Below are positions 8,116 through 16,282 of a stretch of 34,877 nt of DNA, one piece after another (positions within the stretch are counted from its first letter, which is position 1; every line of letters begins with the position of its first letter). The notes below the pieces were generated by a model. It did no database searches and was not told the origin of the DNA. It was given only the letters and a program-made list of their open reading frames with translations. The translations under genes were made by a program, and so were the position numbers. Source of the stretch: Lachnospiraceae bacterium MA2020 (GTDB lineage: Bacteria > Bacillota > Clostridia > Lachnospirales > Lachnospiraceae); the NCBI GenBank assembly GCA_000746015.1, contig JQKK01000025.1:1-34877 (forward strand), in the 5' to 3' direction.

Positions 8116-9246
8116 TTATCTAAGTATATCGGCAGATATAACACTTGCCATTTTTTTGTATCCTGCTTTGCTTGGATGCAGGTGATCTCCGCTGTCGTAT
8201 TCCGGCAAAAATGAAGACGGGTTTGCAGGATCTCTGAGAGCAGCATCAAAATCAATGCAGCCATCTGCAAGATCTGTGGTGCGCATCCAGTCATTTAATT
8301 CATTTCTCATTTCATCCCTGAAAGGAGCATAAGTACGCCAACCGCCTATTGGAAGAAGCGTGCCGAGATAAACATTATATCCAAGAGCGCGTGCTTCTGA
8401 GATATAGCGCTTCATCCCTTCGATAAGCTCATCAACAGTCGGAAGATCTGACATAGGCCTATATGGGTTTACATCAGTACCTACCGGATGGATGATGTCA
8501 TTGATACCTTGCTGGATGATAACAGTATCAGCGCCATCTGTAGGAACTTCATGATTAAAACGCTTTTCTCCCATAAGACCATATGATTCGTATCTGATGC
8601 AATGATACTCCCTTAAGATCCTTGAACCACTTGTTGCACGTCTTATGATCGCAGTATGATCAAATCCCTCATCAAAGCATCGTCTCTGCAGATCGTCAGG
8701 CCAGTCCTGAGCTGTTATGGAGTCACCATAGCATACGACAGTCCTATTTGAATTAGTGGTTCTAAGAGAAACATTGCTAAGAAAATATACGGTATTTGTC
8801 TGTCGCTTTATATCGATTGAAATATCACTGGCTTCAGTCTGATCACCTATGGCATAGTATGCGTCATCTGAGTACTGACCGCATATATAAACAGATGACC
8901 TGAGAGAAGTAAAATCATCTATATAAAATCTGACCTCCAGCTTATCACCGGACTTGACATCTATCAGAAGCTCATCAGATACAGCATTTTTTTCTGCTTC
9001 TATATCAACATTCCTTTTACCATTAAAGAAAAGCGGATAAAACATATTATTATGAAGAATAGTAGCTTTTGCAAAGGATACTGCCTCAAGACCGCAGTAA
9101 TTATCGAGTGTTATACGAACAGCATCTCCTGTAAAAGGCGATGTGACGGGATAGCAAAAGGTTATATTTTTACCATAGCTGGCAGGATGATTTTCTGATA
9201 TAGAAACTGCATTACCCCAGATAGAAGCGAAATGTGTATTATTCAT
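8116..9246 (-). CDS. SGNH/GDSL hydrolase (acyl esterase)
   Basis: A 376-residue serine hydrolase. Residues about 1-160 form a beta-rich N-terminal domain as in many carbohydrate or sialate O-acetylesterase-like SGNH proteins; the SGNH domain follows, with block I VVCYGDSIT (Ser176), block II SGSRILRE, block III QQGINDIIH (Asn249), and block V DSGDHLHPSKAGY (Asp353, His356). No signal peptide, so it is probably cytoplasmic. Likely removes acyl groups from carbohydrates; the exact substrate is unknown. It is divergent from nifS and shares a 206-base gap with it. Confidence 0.87.
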   Translation of the reverse strand: MNNTHFASIWGNAVSISENHPASYGKNITFCYPVTSPFTGDAVRITLDNYCGLEAVSFAKATILHNNMFYPLFFNGKRNVDIEAEKNAVSDELLIDVKSGDKLEVRFYIDDFTSLRSSVYICGQYSDDAYYAIGDQTEASDISIDIKRQTNTVYFLSNVSLRTTNSNRTVVCYGDSITAQDWPDDLQRRCFDEGFDHTAIIRRATSGSRILREYHCIRYESYGLMGEKRFNHEVPTDGADTVIIQQGINDIIHPVGTDVNPYRPMSDLPTVDELIEGMKRYISEARALGYNVYLGTLLPIGGWRTYAPFRDEMRNELNDWMRTTDLADGCIDFDAALRDPANPSSFLPEYDSGDHLHPSKAGYKKMASVISADILR

Positions 9247-9368
9247 AGTTCCTCACAATCAATTACAAAATATGTACCGAAATGCCTGGATATCAGGCGC
9301 ATAGGGTAAAGTATAGCAGAAAATCTATAAATGATAAATATTTCAGGAAAAAATAATTTTCTTTAAAT

Positions 9369-9422
9369 ACCTATTGACAAGGTAGGTAAATAGTATATAT
9401 AATACCTATCAGAACGGTAGGA
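9369..9422 (+). promoter_or_regulatory. nifS promoter with two Rrf2-type operators
   Basis: Promoter: TTGACA at 9374-9379, TATAAT at 9398-9403, spacer 18. Two operators share the pattern ACCTA-N9-TAGG: 9369-9387 covers the -35, and 9404-9422 directly follows the -10. Both also read TACC-N9-GGTA, an imperfect palindrome as expected for an Rrf2 dimer. With the Rrf2 gene third in this operon, autorepression is likely: apo- or cluster-loaded regulator would block polymerase. Seen directly: the repeats and promoter. Inferred: the binding protein. Confidence 0.8.
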
Positions 9423-9452
9423 AATAACATAAAGAAATAGGAGAGATGCCAA

Positions 9453-10640
9453 ATGAGTAGAAGAATATACATGGATAATGCCGCAACAACTAGAGTAACT
9501 CCTGAAGTGTTTGAAGCCATGAGTCCGTATTTCACGGAATTGTATGGCAATCCGTCAAGTTCATATGAATTTTCCGGAAAGATCGCAAAAGATGTAGCCG
9601 AAGCAAGAAAGGCTATTGCAAATACAATTGGTGCAGATGAGCAGGAAATATTCTTTACCAACGGCGGAAGTGAGTCAGACAACTGGGCTATAAAGGGTGT
9701 TGCTGATGCACTTAAAGATAAAGGAAATCATATTATCACAACAAAGATAGAGCATCACGCAGTTCTCCATACCTGCGAATTTTTGGAAGAGCATGGTTTT
9801 GAAGTGACTTACCTTCCGGTTGATGAAAATGGACTGGTAAATCCTGAAGAGCTTGAGGCTGCAATTAAGCCTGAGACAGTTCTGATTTCCGTTATGTTTG
9901 CAAATAATGAAATAGGAACAATAGAACCTATCGCTAAGATCGGAGAAATCGCTCACAAGCACGGAGTATATTTCCATACTGACGCTGTTCAGGCATTCGG
10001 TCATGTCGCAATAGATGTCAATGAGATGAATATAGATCTTTTATCAGCAAGTGCCCACAAGCTGAACGGACCTAAGGGAGTAGGACTTCTTTATATAAGA
10101 AAGGGAGTTAAGCTTTCAAATCTGATCCACGGCGGAGCACAGGAGAGAGGAAGAAGAGCCGGAACAACAAATGCTGCCGGTATCATTGGATTCGGAAAAG
10201 CTGCAGAGCTTGCAAATGCAAAGCTTAAGGAGACTATAGCTTATGAAACAAAGCTTAGAGATAAGCTTATCAAGAGAGTGCTGGAGGAGATTCCTTACTC
10301 AAGAGTAAACGGTGATCTTACAAACAGACTTTCAAATAACGCAAACTTCTGCTTTAGATTTATAGAAGGCGAGTCACTGCTCATCCTTCTTGACAGTAAG
10401 GGAATATGCGCATCATCAGGTTCAGCTTGCACATCAGGATCACTTGATCCCTCACACGTATTGCTCGCAATCGGACTTCCACATGAGATAGCGCACGGAT
10501 CTGTAAGACTTACAATATCAGATGAGATTACAGAAGAAGATATAGATTATACAGTAGATTCACTTAAAGAGATAGTTGGCAGACTTCGTGATATGTCACC
10601 TCTTTACGAAGATTTTGCAAAAAAAGAGTTAGTAGGTTAA
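9453..10640 (+). CDS. nifS: Cysteine desulfurase NifS/IscS
   Basis: A 395-residue PLP enzyme that takes sulfur from cysteine to give alanine and an enzyme persulfide for Fe-S assembly. PLP residues: His101 (KIEHHAV), Lys203 Schiff base in SASAHKLNGPKGVG; the persulfide Cys326 lies in SSGSACTSGSLDPSHVL, the class I NifS/IscS loop. The N-terminus MSRRIYMDNAATT is canonical. GGAGAG ribosome site ahead of ATG 9453. First gene of nifS-nifU-rrf2-lysR under a doubly operated promoter, so it supplies sulfur to clusters of the adjacent nitrogenase-like system and perhaps of the whole cell. Confidence 0.95.
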   Translation: MSRRIYMDNAATTRVTPEVFEAMSPYFTELYGNPSSSYEFSGKIAKDVAEARKAIANTIGADEQEIFFTNGGSESDNWAIKGVADALKDKGNHIITTKIEHHAVLHTCEFLEEHGFEVTYLPVDENGLVNPEELEAAIKPETVLISVMFANNEIGTIEPIAKIGEIAHKHGVYFHTDAVQAFGHVAIDVNEMNIDLLSASAHKLNGPKGVGLLYIRKGVKLSNLIHGGAQERGRRAGTTNAAGIIGFGKAAELANAKLKETIAYETKLRDKLIKRVLEEIPYSRVNGDLTNRLSNNANFCFRFIEGESLLILLDSKGICASSGSACTSGSLDPSHVLLAIGLPHEIAHGSVRLTISDEITEEDIDYTVDSLKEIVGRLRDMSPLYEDFAKKELVG

Positions 10641-10664
10641 ACTATATATAAGGAGTATTATCAA

Positions 10665-11117
10665 ATGAGTCAGGTAACAGAATACAGCGAAAAGGTAATG
10701 GACCATTTTTCAAATCCACGCAATGTTGGTGAGATAGAGAATGCGTCAGGAGTTGGTACAGTCGGAAACGCAAAGTGTGGCGATATCATGAGGATGTATC
10801 TCGATATAGACGAGAACCAGATAGTAAGAGAGGCTAAGTTTAAGACTTTTGGATGTGGTGCGGCAGTAGCAACAAGTTCCATGGCCACTGAGCTTGTAAA
10901 AGGAAAAACGGTTGAAGAGGCTTTGAAAGTTACTAATAAAGCTGTAATGGAAGCACTTGATGGACTTCCGCCAGTGAAGATACACTGCTCACTCCTTGCT
11001 GAGCAGGCGATTCACGCAGCACTTTGGGATTATGCTGAGAAAAACAATATTGTTATTGAAGGTTTGAAACCACCTGTAAATGACATTGATGAAACTGAGG
11101 AGTTTTATAAAAGTTAA
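10665..11117 (+). CDS. nifU: Fe-S cluster scaffold NifU N-domain/IscU
   Basis: A 150-residue scaffold with the three cluster cysteines Cys38 (NAKCGD, with Asp40), Cys64 (TFGCGAAVATSS) and Cys108 (KIHCSLLAEQAIHAAL). It matches the IscU/NifU N-terminal domain without the ferredoxin-like middle and Nfu domains of true NifU, as is usual in Clostridia, where it is named NifU. GGAG at about 10651-10655 precedes ATG. It builds clusters with NifS, 24 bases upstream. Confidence 0.93.
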   Translation: MSQVTEYSEKVMDHFSNPRNVGEIENASGVGTVGNAKCGDIMRMYLDIDENQIVREAKFKTFGCGAAVATSSMATELVKGKTVEEALKVTNKAVMEALDGLPPVKIHCSLLAEQAIHAALWDYAEKNNIVIEGLKPPVNDIDETEEFYKS

Positions 11118-11141
11118 GTAAAAAGTAAAAGAGGACAAATT

Positions 11142-11537
11142 ATGATTTCAACAAGAGGACGTTACGCACTTAGAGTTATGATTGATATTGCATCTAATGA
11201 GAGTGATGGGCTAGTGCCGATGAAAGATGTTGCACAAAGACAGGGACTTTCACTAAAGTACCTCGAGCAGATTTTACCGGCACTAACGAAAAACGGATTG
11301 TTGAAGGGAACACAGGGAAAGGGAGGCGGATATCGTCTTACCAGAAAACCTGATGAATATAGAATCGGAGAAATATTGCGATTAACAGAAAAAGAGCTCG
11401 CGCCGGTAAGCTGCCTCTCTGATGGAGCGACCGAATGTGAGAGACGTAGTACCTGTAAAACCATAGGTTTTTGGGAAGGGCTCAATGATGTCGTAAATAA
11501 TTATCTCGATTCCCAGACGTTAAAAGATTTGCTGTAA
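11142..11537 (+). CDS. Rrf2-family (IscR-like) Fe-S/sulfur-responsive regulator
   Basis: A 131-residue Rrf2 regulator: winged helix in residues 1-65 (MISTRGRYALRVMIDIA, LSLKYLEQILPALTKNGLLKG, GKGGGYRLTRKP), dimer helix at the end. Three cysteines, Cys91, Cys99 and Cys105 (PVSCLSDGATECERRSTCK), sit where IscR binds its cluster, so it may sense Fe-S status rather than acting like cysteine-poor CymR. Its likely operators are the ACCTA-N9-TAGG sites at the nifS promoter and at the two nitrogenase-like operon promoters. Rrf2 is usually first in isc operons; here it is third. GAGG precedes ATG. Confidence 0.9.
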   Translation: MISTRGRYALRVMIDIASNESDGLVPMKDVAQRQGLSLKYLEQILPALTKNGLLKGTQGKGGGYRLTRKPDEYRIGEILRLTEKELAPVSCLSDGATECERRSTCKTIGFWEGLNDVVNNYLDSQTLKDLL

Positions 11538-11572
11538 CAAAAGGCACAACTATAATGATATAGGAGAAAAAG

Positions 11573-12478
11573 TTGAATATTACGCAAATTAAATATGTCC
11601 TTGAAGTTGCCGCCTCATCGTCAATACGTGAGGCGGCATCAAAATTATTTATATCCCAGCCGGCTTTGTCATCAAGTATAAAAGATCTGGAGGATGAGCT
11701 TGGCATACTGATATTTAAAAGAAGTAACAAGGGGATAGCCCTTACGGATGAAGGAAGAGAATTTGTCAGTTATGCTAAGAAAGCAGTGGGACAATATGAG
11801 ATCCTTGAGGACAGGTTTATATCAAAGGATAGCGACAAAGAAAGATTTTCAGTATCAACACAACACTATAATTTTGCTATAAAAGCGTTTACACGAGTAA
11901 TAAAGGGAAGTAATCCAGATAAGTTTATTTTTTCAATTCGTGAGACCAAGACGCGTGAAGTGCTTGAAGACGTTGGAAGTCTTAAAAGTGAGGTCGGTAT
12001 CGTATCGTTTTCTAATTCTAATGAAAGGCTGATAAAAAGACTGTTCAAAGATTATCAGCTAAAATTTACACCCCTTATGAAAAAAGATACTTATGTATAT
12101 ATATGGAAAAATCATGAGCTTGCTGATCGGACGGAGATATCCATTGATGAGCTCTCTGATTACCCTTGTGTATCGTTTGACCAGTCAGATGACAGCAATG
12201 TTTATCTGACCGAAGAAGCACTGTCGGACTACGACTTTAATAAGATGATCAAATCAGACGACAGAGCCACGACTTTAGAGCTCATTGCAGAGCTGGACGG
12301 CTACGCAATAGGCTGCGGCATGTTATCTGATGATGATGCAGTATTAAAAGGCCTTATTTCCATTAAATTAAAGGAAGAAGATCCTCTGACGATTGGCTAT
12401 ATCACGAGAAAGGAAAGCGTGATGTCAGAGTATGGAAAGGCTTATATTGAGGAGCTTTTGAAGTATAAAGAGATTTAA
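11573..12478 (+). CDS. LysR-family transcriptional regulator
   Basis: A 301-residue LysR protein: winged helix in residues 1-60 (NITQIKYVLEVAASSSIREAASKLFISQPALSSSIKDL), then a periplasmic-binding-like effector domain from about 90 to 300. TTG 11573 is the start; AGGAG at 11562-11566 is 6 bases upstream. It lies 35 bases after rrf2 with no promoter seen, so it is the last gene of the nifS operon and is itself under Rrf2 control. The conserved inverted-repeat region at the -35 of both nitrogenase-like operons is its probable target as an activator. The effector is unknown; a sulfur metabolite such as O-acetylserine is a guess from YtlI/CysR relatives. Confidence 0.9.
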   Translation: MNITQIKYVLEVAASSSIREAASKLFISQPALSSSIKDLEDELGILIFKRSNKGIALTDEGREFVSYAKKAVGQYEILEDRFISKDSDKERFSVSTQHYNFAIKAFTRVIKGSNPDKFIFSIRETKTREVLEDVGSLKSEVGIVSFSNSNERLIKRLFKDYQLKFTPLMKKDTYVYIWKNHELADRTEISIDELSDYPCVSFDQSDDSNVYLTEEALSDYDFNKMIKSDDRATTLELIAELDGYAIGCGMLSDDDAVLKGLISIKLKEEDPLTIGYITRKESVMSEYGKAYIEELLKYKEI

Positions 12479-12488
12479 GTAAATGAAA

Positions 12489-12537
12489 AATAACGGACAT
12501 GATCCCGAAATTCTGGGTTATGTCCGTTATTTTTTTA
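12489..12537 (+). terminator. Terminator after the nifS-nifU-rrf2-lysR operon
   Basis: Stem AATAACGGACAT at 12489-12500 against ATGTCCGTTATT at 12520-12531, followed by a run of T to 12536. The loop holds a second small stem of CCC and GGG. It separates the regulator operon from the nifB operon. Confidence 0.88.
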
Positions 12538-12568
12538 CGTGTATTAAAAGCTGTGCATGATAATTTTT

Positions 12569-12625
12569 TATTATAACAAGCAATAATAATTAGATATTAT
12601 GCAAAAACCTAGTAAGATGGTAAGA
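12569..12625 (+). promoter_or_regulatory. Composite LysR/Rrf2 promoter of the first nitrogenase-like operon
   Basis: TATTAT at 12595-12600 serves as -10. TTATAAC at 12571-12577, 17 bases upstream, is a poor -35, as expected of an activator-dependent promoter, and lies in an inverted repeat TATTAT (12569-12574)/ATAATA (12583-12588). An Rrf2-type operator ACCTA-GTAAGATGG-TAAG at 12607-12624 follows the -10 and would cover the start site. The 42 bases 12571-12612 match 23246-23287 at 33 positions, with equal spacing. Confidence 0.75.
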
Positions 12626-12670
12626 TATTGCCAATCAAAAAACAGAAGTCAAAGATGTATGGAGGTTGGT

Positions 12671-13546
12671 ATGGCTCGAACTATCGAAGAACTGGAGAAA
12701 AACCATCCCTGCTTTGGAGGATGTCGATTTAATGCAGGTAGAATTCATCTGCCTGTAAGTCCCGGATGTAATATAGCATGTAAGTTTTGTGACAGAGCGA
12801 TAAACGATGTAGAGGAGCGCCCTGGTGTCACCTCAAAGGTAATAAGCCCTGATGAAGCAAATAAGTTTATAGATAAAGCGCTGGAGCTCGTCCCCAACCT
12901 CAAGGTTGCCGGTATAGCGGGCCCCGGAGATACACTTGCTACAGACAAGGCATTTGAAACTTTTAGAAAGATCTCAAAAGGTCATCCTGAGCTCTTAAAG
13001 TGCATGAGCACAAATGGATTATTGCTCAATGAGAGAGCAGATGAACTTATCGAAGTCGGCGTAGATACGCTTACGGTAACGGTCAATGCAGTTGATCCGG
13101 AGATTGAAGCTCAGATAAACGATTACATTATCTACCATGACAAAATATACATGGGAGTGGAAGCTGCAAAGATCCTTATAAAAAATCAGCTTGCCGGCAT
13201 AAGAAAAGTAGCAGCGGCAGGAGTTACGGTAAAGATCAATACAGTACTTGTTCCCGGAATAAATGATGAACATATCGAAACGATCGCTAAAACCGTAAAG
13301 GAAGCGGGAGCTATAATTTACAACATAATCCCATTGATACCACAGCATAAATTAAGTCATATAAGCCGACCGACCTGTGAACAGATAGAAAAGGCGAGAG
13401 CGGAAGCAGAGAAACATATAAAAGTATTCAGACACTGCGCACACTGCAGGGCTGACGCAGTAGGTGTTCCGGGAGTATCAGAGTACAGCAGGCAGGTATT
13501 CCAGAACAGATTGATAAACGCAAGGGAAACATTTTCACATGGATGA
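12671..13546 (+). CDS. nifB: NifB-type radical SAM enzyme, cofactor precursor synthesis
   Basis: A 291-residue radical SAM protein that in nitrogenase systems fuses two [4Fe-4S] clusters with a carbide into NifB-co. Seen: radical SAM triad Cys33, Cys37, Cys40 (PGCNIACKFCDR); N-terminal HPC Cys14; GPGDTLA; LLKCMSTNGL (Cys111); and C-terminal CAHCRADAVG (Cys256, Cys259), all hallmarks of NifB rather than generic radical SAM. It lacks the fused C-terminal NifX domain, which is encoded separately by the next gene. The frame opens at ATG 12599, but that codon lies at the promoter; ATG 12671 follows GGAGG at 12661-12665 by 5 bases. It is the first gene of the operon and presumably feeds both DK pairs. 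Confidence 0.92.
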   Translation: MARTIEELEKNHPCFGGCRFNAGRIHLPVSPGCNIACKFCDRAINDVEERPGVTSKVISPDEANKFIDKALELVPNLKVAGIAGPGDTLATDKAFETFRKISKGHPELLKCMSTNGLLLNERADELIEVGVDTLTVTVNAVDPEIEAQINDYIIYHDKIYMGVEAAKILIKNQLAGIRKVAAAGVTVKINTVLVPGINDEHIETIAKTVKEAGAIIYNIIPLIPQHKLSHISRPTCEQIEKARAEAEKHIKVFRHCAHCRADAVGVPGVSEYSRQVFQNRLINARETFSHG

Positions 13547-13901
13547 TGGAAGATATAGAGTGGCAGCGGCTAGCTCCGATAATATCTGCGTAAATCAGCA
13601 TTTTGGAAGAGCGAGCAGATTTTTTATAGCAGATGTAGATGAAGATGGAAAAATCTATCCGATTGAAGAGAGAAATGTGACACCTATATGTCACAGCGGA
13701 CAGCATGATGACAAAGAATTAAAAAGGGCAGTTGAAGCATTATCAGATTGTGATATTGTGCTTGTTGCAAAGATTGGATACGGAGCATCTGAGGAGCTGA
13801 GAGAGCATGGCATATCAGCATTTGAAGTGCCGGGACTCATAGTAGAGTCAATTCAAAAGATAGATGCATACATTAAACTCATGAAGGAAATGTATGGATG
13901 A
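13539..13901 (+). CDS. NifX/NifB-C-terminal-like cofactor carrier
   Basis: A 120-residue dinitrogenase iron-molybdenum cofactor biosynthesis (NifX/NafY/NifB-C) domain protein: VAAASSDN start, VNQHFGRASRFFI with the conserved histidine (His21) of this fold, CHSGQHDDKELKRAVEAL, then ALSDCDIVLVAKIGYGASEELREHGI. Such proteins bind NifB-co or later precursors. Its ATG overlaps the last 8 bases of nifB, so it is effectively the detached second half of a two-domain NifB. It likely shuttles the cofactor to the NifDK-like apoproteins, since no NifEN is present. Confidence 0.85.
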   Translation: MDDGRYRVAAASSDNICVNQHFGRASRFFIADVDEDGKIYPIEERNVTPICHSGQHDDKELKRAVEALSDCDIVLVAKIGYGASEELREHGISAFEVPGLIVESIQKIDAYIKLMKEMYG

Positions 13902-13904
13902 TAA

Positions 13905-14780
<876 letters not shown>

Positions 14781-14792
14781 CGGGGAAAAGAA

Positions 14793-16259
14793 ATGGCTAT
14801 TAATTTATCAAATTCAAATCTCGGAACAAGAGAGAATAGGATAGGATCTATAACGGGATATATCGGTTCGCTTAAAGATCTGGCTGAAAAAAGTGAGTGC
14901 GGAACACTTAAAGGCTGTTCAAGATGTTTTTCACAGTCAAGTTCCTGCCTTTCATCCTGCGCACTTAATCAGCTGGCAGGCATCAGAGATGTGGCAATAA
15001 TCCATCATGGCCCGGTAGGCTGCTCTGTTGCAGGTGCAAGTGCATACTATATGTCAAAAGTAATGTCAAAGAAGAGAGGAGTTACGAGCAATACAGTATA
15101 TGTCGGAACCGACATGAACGAAAATGATACGATCTTTGGCTCGACCCAGGCTCTCAGAGACATAATCATAGAAGTAAATAAAAGATATTCGCCAAAGGCT
15201 ATATTTGTTTCAAGCTCATGTGCAACCGGAATCATCGGTGAAGATATTGACAGCATCGTAGATGATGTAAGGGATGAAGTCGGAGTACCGATCGTTGCTG
15301 TTCACTGCGAAGGTTTCAAGTCAAGAATCTGGGCAACAGGCTTTGATATTTCGGATCATGCGGTACTTCAGGAGATAGTACAGCCTCCTAGAGAGGGAAT
15401 CAAGTCAAATAAGATCAATTTCAAGAATTTCTTTGAAAGTGCAAGACCTGAGATCATTGAGATCTTCAAGAATTTTGATCTTGAGCCTGTATTTCTTTAC
15501 TGTAATTCAACTATTGAGGAGTTGTCTCACCTTTCTGAGAGCCTTGCAACTACATGTATATGTGGAACACTCGGAAATTACCTTGGTAACGGACTTGAGG
15601 AAAAATATGGTGTGCCGTATGTCAGAAGCATCAACCAGTGCGGAATTGTAGGATTTGAGACCTGGCTCAGAGAGATCGGAAAGGTAACCGGAAGAAGCGA
15701 AAAAATAGAGAAATATATTGAAGAGCAAAGAGCGATCTACCTTCCGCAGATTGAGGAGATCAAGAAGGAACTCAAAGGTCTTACGGCTGTCCTCGGAATG
15801 GGTCCCGGCTATACATTTGAAGTATCTCGTGTCTTAAATGAGCTTGGCATCACAGTTAAATGGGCTCTTGCATGGCACTATGATAAAAAATATGAAAATG
15901 GTGATGTGCCGCCTTCCATGAAGTATCTGCTTGAGAACGATATAGACTTTGAGGCGAGTGTTGCCGATCAGCAGAATTATGAGGTTATGAATATTCTGAA
16001 CCGATATAAGCCTGATATGTATCTTTCACGTCACCCGGGCTCAACGGTATGGGCTATCAAGAATGGAACTCCTGCAATATATGTTGCTGATGAATATATG
16101 ATCTTCGGCTATAAGCATACATTGGAGTTTGCAAAGACGATTCTTGATGCAGTCAAAAACAGAAGCTTTGAGGAAAATCTTGCCAAAAGATCACACCTCC
16201 CTTACACCGACTGGTGGTATCAGCAGGATGTAGATAAATTTCTTGAGGAAGCTAAGTAG
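14793..16259 (+). CDS. NifD-like alpha subunit 1, non-canonical nitrogenase-like reductase
   Basis: A 488-residue oxidoreductase/nitrogenase component 1 subunit. P-cluster-type cysteines: Cys52 (or Cys56), Cys77 (HHGPVGC), Cys143 (SSSCATGIIGED). Cys257, 11 residues before EEKYG, aligns exactly with FeMo-cofactor ligand alpha-Cys275 of NifD. In CEGFKSRIWATGFD the nitrogenase alpha-Gln191 is Trp180 and alpha-His195 is Phe184; the alpha-His442 position (after GTP, in IYVADEY) is Ala432. So a cofactor cage is kept but N2-reduction residues are gone. A Cys-rich N-terminus (Cys36, 42, 45, 52, 56) is unusual and could hold an extra cluster. It lies 12 bases after nifH and 23 before its K partner. 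The substrate is unknown; not a proven nitrogenase. Confidence 0.88.
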   Translation: MAINLSNSNLGTRENRIGSITGYIGSLKDLAEKSECGTLKGCSRCFSQSSSCLSSCALNQLAGIRDVAIIHHGPVGCSVAGASAYYMSKVMSKKRGVTSNTVYVGTDMNENDTIFGSTQALRDIIIEVNKRYSPKAIFVSSSCATGIIGEDIDSIVDDVRDEVGVPIVAVHCEGFKSRIWATGFDISDHAVLQEIVQPPREGIKSNKINFKNFFESARPEIIEIFKNFDLEPVFLYCNSTIEELSHLSESLATTCICGTLGNYLGNGLEEKYGVPYVRSINQCGIVGFETWLREIGKVTGRSEKIEKYIEEQRAIYLPQIEEIKKELKGLTAVLGMGPGYTFEVSRVLNELGITVKWALAWHYDKKYENGDVPPSMKYLLENDIDFEASVADQQNYEVMNILNRYKPDMYLSRHPGSTVWAIKNGTPAIYVADEYMIFGYKHTLEFAKTILDAVKNRSFEENLAKRSHLPYTDWWYQQDVDKFLEEAK

Positions 16260-16282
16260 GACGATGTAGGAGGGAGAATCTA

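Noticed and set aside
8116-9246. SGNH hydrolase as part of the nitrogenase-like system
   Set aside because: It is transcribed away from nifS, lacks the Rrf2 operator on its side and fits the carbohydrate gene group to its left.
12599-12670. N-terminal 24-residue extension of NifB
   Set aside because: It overlaps the conserved promoter and operator and has no ribosome site.
12541-12670. Riboswitch or leader structure ahead of nifB
   Set aside because: The leader after the inferred start is only about 65 bases and shows no known aptamer pattern; promoter elements explain the conserved bases.
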